Position numbers and translations under genes: made by a program. The notes beneath the pieces were generated by a model. The model saw only the letters and a program-made list of their open reading frames with translations. It did no database searches and was not told the DNA's origin. A stretch of DNA of 64,000 nucleotides from Cognatishimia sp. MH4019 (GTDB lineage: Bacteria > Pseudomonadota > Alphaproteobacteria > Rhodobacterales > Rhodobacteraceae), in NCBI RefSeq assembly GCF_020177595.1, contig NZ_JAHTBL010000010.1, positions 1-64,000 of the forward strand. The letters run 5' to 3'. This document shows positions 59,750 to 64,000 of this stretch, one piece after another (within the stretch, counting starts at the first letter, position 1; each line of letters begins with the position of its first letter).

Positions 59750-61234
59750 TCGGCGCGACCTTCTGTTCCGGCATCGGTGCCCCTGAAGCTGCGGCCCCTT
59801 GGGTCGACTGGCGCTTTGCGTCGGAGATTGAGCCGTTCCCCCGCGCCGTGTTGGCAGAGCGGTTCGGCTACCGCGACCCGGACGCCCAGAACCAAGGTGA
59901 GCCGCTGCTGTGGGGTGACATGCAGACCGTCACGCCAGACCTCTGGCGCAGCCACGGCTTGCCGCTGCCCGAACTGATCGTGGCGGGAACGCCGTGTCAG
60001 GCCTTTTCTGTCGCTGGCATGCGGCGCGGGCTGGATGATGACCGCGGCAACCTCACCCTGAAATTTGTGGAGATCGTGCATGACATCGTCGCAGCTAGAC
60101 ATGATGGACAGCTTGTTGTCCTCTGGGAAAACGTCCCCGGCGTCCTCAGCGACAAGTCCAACGCCTTCGGATGTTTCCTGGGCGCGATTGTCGGAGCTGA
60201 ACAGCCCATCACTATCGCTGGAAGCTGGCCAAGTGCAGGTATGGTTGGCGGACCACGGGCAAGGGCCGCGTGGATCGTTCGGGACGCTCAATATTTCGGA
60301 GTGGCCCAACGACGCCGCCGTGTGTTCGTTGTCATCGACTTTGGAAACCGGGTCGATCCCGCGCAAATATTATTTGAGCGCCAAGGCCTGCAGGGGAATT
60401 CTGCGCCGCGCCGAGAAACGGGGGAAGAGCCTGCCCAAACTCTTGATGCAGGCATTGGTCGCCGCCGCGGCTCAGGAATGAACCCAAATTCCTTGGTTGT
60501 TCCAAGCCAAGACCCAGCCGCAACCCTCGAAACAACCTGCAATGACTACAGCCGCGCAGATGGGTTCAATTTCGTAGCGGAAGTGCCGCCCTTGGCCTTC
60601 GACTGCAAAGGCTCTGAGGTTCAGCACGACACGGTCGCGCCCCCGCTGCGCGCCATGGGACATGCCGGATCGCACACAAATGGCGGCGGTCATGCAGCTG
60701 TGGCCATTCAGGAACGTGCCGTTTCGGAAAACCCCGATGCCGGGCCGGATGGCAAAGGTGTTCGGGATGATGACACAGCTTTCATGCTGGAAGCCCGCAC
60801 CCAGCCGCAGGCCGTGGCCTTCAAGCCGTCACACTACACGCGCGGCAAGGATGGCGCGCCGTCACAAGTTTTCCCGCCCCTGACCGCCGATGCGGACAAG
60901 GGCGACCAGGGCCCGGTCATTGCCTTTGATCTGAGGGGCCGCGAGGGGGGGGGCATTGCCCGAAGGGCCGCACGATACGGCCAACCTGCGCGCGGCTTCC
61001 GGCGGATCGTCGCGCAGCTATGTGCAAACGGGTCCGATTGTTCGCCGTCTGACGCCGGTAGAATGCGCCCGGCTGCAGGGCTTCGAAGACAATCATTGTC
61101 AAATCACATACCGGGGGCGGCCCGCAGCGGACGGCCCCCAATACAAAGCATACGGCAATTCAATGGCCGTGCCCGTGGTCGCGTGGATCTTGGACCGTGT
61201 CGAGGCCGCTGTCGCGGCGGGCGATAGGAACTGA
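59746..61234 (+). CDS. DNA cytosine-5 methyltransferase, frameshifted at a G9 run
   Basis: Motif I (GATFCSGIGAPEAA), motif IV with the catalytic Cys (GTPCQAFSVAG), motif VI (WENVPGV) and motif VIII (QRRRRVFVV) are in the first frame, which would stop at 61227. Motif X (YKAYGNSMAVPVVAWI) and the linker RRLTPVECARLQGFED are in the +1 frame, ending at 61234. The switch falls at nine Gs (60945-60953); eight would join both parts into 495 residues. So the gene is broken, phase-variable, programmed to shift, or mis-sequenced. ATGA overlap with the adenine methylase gene. Confidence 0.85.
60080..60481 (+). CDS. Overprinted phage protein inside the cytosine methyltransferase gene
   Basis: A 133-residue open frame lies wholly within the methyltransferase gene in the +1 frame. 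It begins MTSSQLDMMDSLLSSGKTSP and ends with SSTLETGSIPRKYYLSAKAC, then RGILRRAEKRGKSLPKLL. I recall this C-terminal pattern (LETG-P-YFLS--AC-GILRRAEKRGK-LP) from separately annotated phage proteins, which suggests both frames are used. No function is known to me. A methyltransferase-frame shadow is the alternative. Confidence 0.55.
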   Translation: MTSSQLDMMDSLLSSGKTSPASSATSPTPSDVSWARLSELNSPSLSLEAGQVQVWLADHGQGPRGSFGTLNISEWPNDAAVCSLSSTLETGSIPRKYYLSAKACRGILRRAEKRGKSLPKLLMQALVAAAAQE

Positions 61235-61245
61235 TCGGGGCGAGG

Positions 61246-63465
61246 ATGACAGGCAACATCGATCAGGAAGAGCAATTTAGACAAGCGGTCATGCTTGTCT
61301 GGGCCGAAGGCAAATGCTCGACCAGACTTGTTCAGCGAAAACTGGCAATAGGCTACAATCGGGCTGCAGGTCTTGTCGAACGCATGGAAGCTTTGGGCAT
61401 AGTTTCGGCGTCCAATCATGTTGGAAAACGTGAGGTTCGTAACCCTGACGACATTCGTGCTGCATTGAACATCAGACAAGAAATTACAGATATTGCCGGG
61501 GAAGAGGCTGGCAAAATTCTTTTGAATGTGCTGGTAGAAGGTCTGCGAACCCTTCCTGAAGAACCTAAAGCGCAACCCGATGGGCTGTCTGAAGTTCGTT
61601 CAGCGTTCGAATCCGCAGAGGATGTCACCCCTGCCGATGGCCTGACGCCGCCTGATGATGGCCGCTTCGACGGGCCGTCTTACGGCGATGATGGTCCGCC
61701 GCCCCGCACCCCAGACTTGCCGATGCCCGAAATGGATGGGGCCAAGCTGCCCCTGAATGATACGGGCAATGGGCAGCGCTTCGCGCTCTATTGCGGCGAT
61801 GATGCGATGTTTGTGCCCCGTGTCGGGTGGCACATCTGGGATGGCAAGCGCTGGAAGCTGGACCCAGACGGCATTGCCGTGCGCCGTCATGCGCAGACGA
61901 TTCATGAGCGCATCGAGAAGGAAATTCCCCACCTTCAGCTGAATTCGGCTGAACAGCGCCGGGTCGACCGCCTGGAAACCATTCGTGTCGACTTGCGAGA
62001 TTTCGACCAGACATTTGTCGACTTATCCGACGAAGAGCGCATCGAGAAGCGCCAGAATCTGGTGGCGGAAAAGGATAAGTTGAACTCTGAACTCTGGGGA
62101 CGCGGGTCGACCAGGCAGCGCCACAAGGCCTTCGCCAGATCAGCTGGCAACAGCAACGCCATCAAGAACCTTTTGGCGGAAGCTGTGACCAGCCTTCACC
62201 GCGATGTTGAAGACCTCGATGCCGATCCGCTGACAGTGAACACTGAAACTGGAATTCTGAGATTTCTTCGCAAGGATAACCCAAACTTTGGCGTTGCGGG
62301 CGCGACGGGATCAAGCCTGAAGTGTTTCGCTGAAGTGGAGATTGAAGAGCACACGCGCGTCGTGTCGATCGAGGGCAGGAATCGCCCACAATACATCACC
62401 AAGATGATGCCAGCCGCGTATGACGCCGACGCCAAATGCCCAAAGTTTGATGCGTTCTTAGAGCGGGTGCAGCCCGACCCGGCCATGCGGGCCTGTCTTC
62501 AGCGTTGGTTTGGCCTGAGCATGACCGGCGAACCGATTCAGAAATTTCTCTACATGTATGGCATGGGTGCCAACGGCAAATCGCTGTTGGCGGGTTTGAT
62601 GCGCCGCATGTTGGGCGATTATGCCACCATGGTCCGCATCGAAAGCTTGACGGGCAAGAACCGCAAATCCGGCTCAGATGCCACACCGGACCTGATGCGC
62701 TTGATTGGCGCGCGCGCGGCCATCACCAACGAACCTGAAGAAGGCGAACGCCTGCAGGAACAGAAGGTCAAGGAAATGACCGGTGGCGACGAAATGCTGG
62801 TGCGGAACCTGCATTCCGACTTTGTCGCCTTCACGCCCTATTTCAAGCTGACCTTTACCGGGAACCACAAGCTTGAAATACGCGGCACCGATGACGGTAT
62901 CTGGCGGCGTCCGCTGTTGTTTCCGTTTGATGTCCAGATCCCGGAAAATGAGCGGGATGAAAAGCTTGGCGACAAACTCTTCGAGGAAGAGCGGTCGGGC
63001 ATCCTGAATTGGATGATTGCAGGTCTTCTGGACTATCTGGAAGGCGGGCTGCAAGAGCCAGCACAGGTTCTTGAGGCAACAGAAGAATATCGCAAGGACA
63101 GTGACCCGGTGGGCGACTTCCTTGCCACTGGCTGTGAGATTGATGGCGGAACGGATTTCCTTGCCGCCCGTGACCTTGTCGACGCCTGTTACCTCTACCT
63201 GCTAGAGAACACCGCCCACGCATGGCAACCAGGCAATCTGCAGCGCAAGCTGAAAGAGCGCAACGGCAAATATATGCATCCGGCCACAGGCAAGTCCTAC
63301 ACGCGCCACAAGCGGAATGGGACTTGGGGTTATTCAGGCATTCGTTTGACAGACGATATGCGCGACCGACTGGCAGATGCGCCACGCGACCCCAAAGGCC
63401 TGCCAATGTTGCGAAAAGATGGAAGTAGCGGTTCTTCGCCGCACTCCGAGGGCTACCCGCTGTGA
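61246..63465 (+). CDS. P4/D5-type primase-helicase with FtsK-gamma-like N-terminal domain
   Basis: The 739-residue protein starts with a winged-helix domain (about 8-66: EEQFRQAVMLVWAEGKCSTR, VQRKLAIGYNRAAGLVERME, GKREV) that closely follows the DNA-reading gamma domain of FtsK. A Pro/Asp-rich linker, a D5_N-type region and a superfamily-3 helicase follow (Walker A GMGANGKSLLAG near 439-450; Walker B-like ARAAITNEPEEGERLQ). The C-terminal part is P4-primase-like. It is the likely replication initiator helicase. GGGGCGAGG precedes the ATG. Confidence 0.88.
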   Translation: MTGNIDQEEQFRQAVMLVWAEGKCSTRLVQRKLAIGYNRAAGLVERMEALGIVSASNHVGKREVRNPDDIRAALNIRQEITDIAGEEAGKILLNVLVEGLRTLPEEPKAQPDGLSEVRSAFESAEDVTPADGLTPPDDGRFDGPSYGDDGPPPRTPDLPMPEMDGAKLPLNDTGNGQRFALYCGDDAMFVPRVGWHIWDGKRWKLDPDGIAVRRHAQTIHERIEKEIPHLQLNSAEQRRVDRLETIRVDLRDFDQTFVDLSDEERIEKRQNLVAEKDKLNSELWGRGSTRQRHKAFARSAGNSNAIKNLLAEAVTSLHRDVEDLDADPLTVNTETGILRFLRKDNPNFGVAGATGSSLKCFAEVEIEEHTRVVSIEGRNRPQYITKMMPAAYDADAKCPKFDAFLERVQPDPAMRACLQRWFGLSMTGEPIQKFLYMYGMGANGKSLLAGLMRRMLGDYATMVRIESLTGKNRKSGSDATPDLMRLIGARAAITNEPEEGERLQEQKVKEMTGGDEMLVRNLHSDFVAFTPYFKLTFTGNHKLEIRGTDDGIWRRPLLFPFDVQIPENERDEKLGDKLFEEERSGILNWMIAGLLDYLEGGLQEPAQVLEATEEYRKDSDPVGDFLATGCEIDGGTDFLAARDLVDACYLYLLENTAHAWQPGNLQRKLKERNGKYMHPATGKSYTRHKRNGTWGYSGIRLTDDMRDRLADAPRDPKGLPMLRKDGSSGSSPHSEGYPL

Positions 63466-63932
63466 CGCGCCGGGCGGCACATACGCAAGCCACCGCCGCC
63501 CGCACCCCGCACCCCTACAACCACATTCTTCGAAAATCGGGGCAGCTTTCCGACTTCTGCCCCGTATCGGGGCGCAATTCCCAAATCTATCTGTTGGGAA
63601 AAAGCATTTTGTTTCTGAGGTTTGTGACTGTTTCGGGGCGTTTGGGGCGCTTGGGGCAGAAAAATCCGGGTTACGTGCGCGCGCGTATTCTGGGGGGTCT
63701 GGGGGGGAGATGTCTTGCGTATAGGTCGCGCTCTTCTGCCCTATCTGCCCCGCGCGCCCCGCCAGACGGATTGTGCTCATGTTTTCAGTGGGTTGCCGGT
63801 CTAGCGATTGTTGTGGGGTTCTGCCCCGTTCTTTTGCGTTCTGCCCCGTCTGCCCCGCCATTCATCACTCGAAATCAACATCTTGGTTTCCTTTCATTCG
63901 AAACAACAAAATCTAGAAAGTAGAGGTCAGGC
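63466..63932. repeat. GGGCAG repeat field, candidate replication origin
   Basis: No supported gene lies here. The hexamer GGGCAG occurs eight times by hand count. Plus-strand copies start at 63540 and 63654; minus-strand copies (CTGCCC) start at 63557, 63736, 63745, 63821, 63841 and 63850. Some are spaced 9 bases, and GGGGCG variants at 63635 and 63644 extend the 9-base period. Open frames on both strands give low-complexity GLG or SAP repeats. The field follows the helicase gene directly, as origin iterons often do. Confidence 0.5.
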
Positions 63933-64000
63933 ATGAAGCTAAAGAGGGTCGAAAAGACGTGCTGTGTGGATGAAACAGGGGCAAAACTGGCCTTTCATCT
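63933..64000 (+). CDS. Start of a gene cut by the window end
   Basis: The first 22 codons read MKLKRVEKTCCVDETGAKLA and continue past the window. GAGGTCAGG ends just before the ATG. Too little is present to name a family. Confidence 0.5.
   Translation, partial: MKLKRVEKTCCVDETGAKLAFH

Noticed and set aside
63334-63923. Open frames on both strands over the helicase 3' end and the repeat field
   Set aside because: They give low-complexity SAP/GLG repeats caused by the 9-base DNA period; no start signal stands out. A small real gene here cannot be fully excluded.

Overview
The window looks like a chromosomal piece of a Roseobacter-clade alphaproteobacterium (Rhodobacterales). The evidence is the gene content and order: rpmH-rnpA-yidD...yidC-MOSC-yihA, a DUF1523-type gene, an ALDH16-type aldehyde dehydrogenase paired with deoC, nasTS-nrtABC nitrate genes, and a GC-rich 'ggggctctgccccagacccc' repeat that I recall as common in this family. 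These assignments come from reading the proteins; no database was searched.

Layout. Positions 1-4100: tRNA-Arg(ACG), an orphan sensor kinase, and a two-gene operon of a TVP38/TMEM64 membrane protein with a flavin disulfide reductase. 4270-11000: the ribosome and membrane-insertion block (rpmH, rnpA, yidD, yidC, yihA) with ttcA, an EAL protein and a MOSC protein added. 11050-17840: a tight seven-gene operon of unknown function with a coiled-coil protein, an AAA ATPase, three small or medium membrane proteins and two proteins I do not recognise. 17925-22911: ALDH16, deoC, an AraC-type regulator and rpe. 22913-27708: a subtilase and a vanadium-haloperoxidase/PAP2-like protein that starts with ten NWE repeats, divergent from a SARP/TPR-type regulator. 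27705-34208: arginine to glutamate catabolism (arginase, ornithine cyclodeaminase, PutA) with two Lrp-type regulators. 34264-41706: a Bap-like Ig-repeat protein, an ABC importer and a flavoprotein dehydrogenase.

41924-49376 is the assimilatory nitrate locus: NasT (ANTAR) and NasS, a leader RNA with two A1/G4 hexaloop hairpins followed by a terminator, then nrtA, nrtB and a double-ATPase nrtC, then the flavin part of a nitrite reductase (NirB-like). This last gene stops abruptly, in a tail that does not fit the family, where an integrative element begins.

49376-64000 is the left end and early region of that element, probably a prophage. It has an integrase, a second protein that shares the integrase N-terminal domain but carries an HNH-like domain, a leftward operon of very small overlapping genes (several with CxxC pairs), a lambda-like switch with TRACC-N5-GGTYA operators, a secreted VasI-like cargo gene on the opposite strand, and a rightward replication operon. 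The operon encodes three DNA methyltransferases, a Toprim primase and a P4-type primase-helicase with an FtsK-gamma-like N-terminal domain. A field of GGGCAG repeats lies just downstream of the helicase. Structural phage genes, if present, lie beyond the window.
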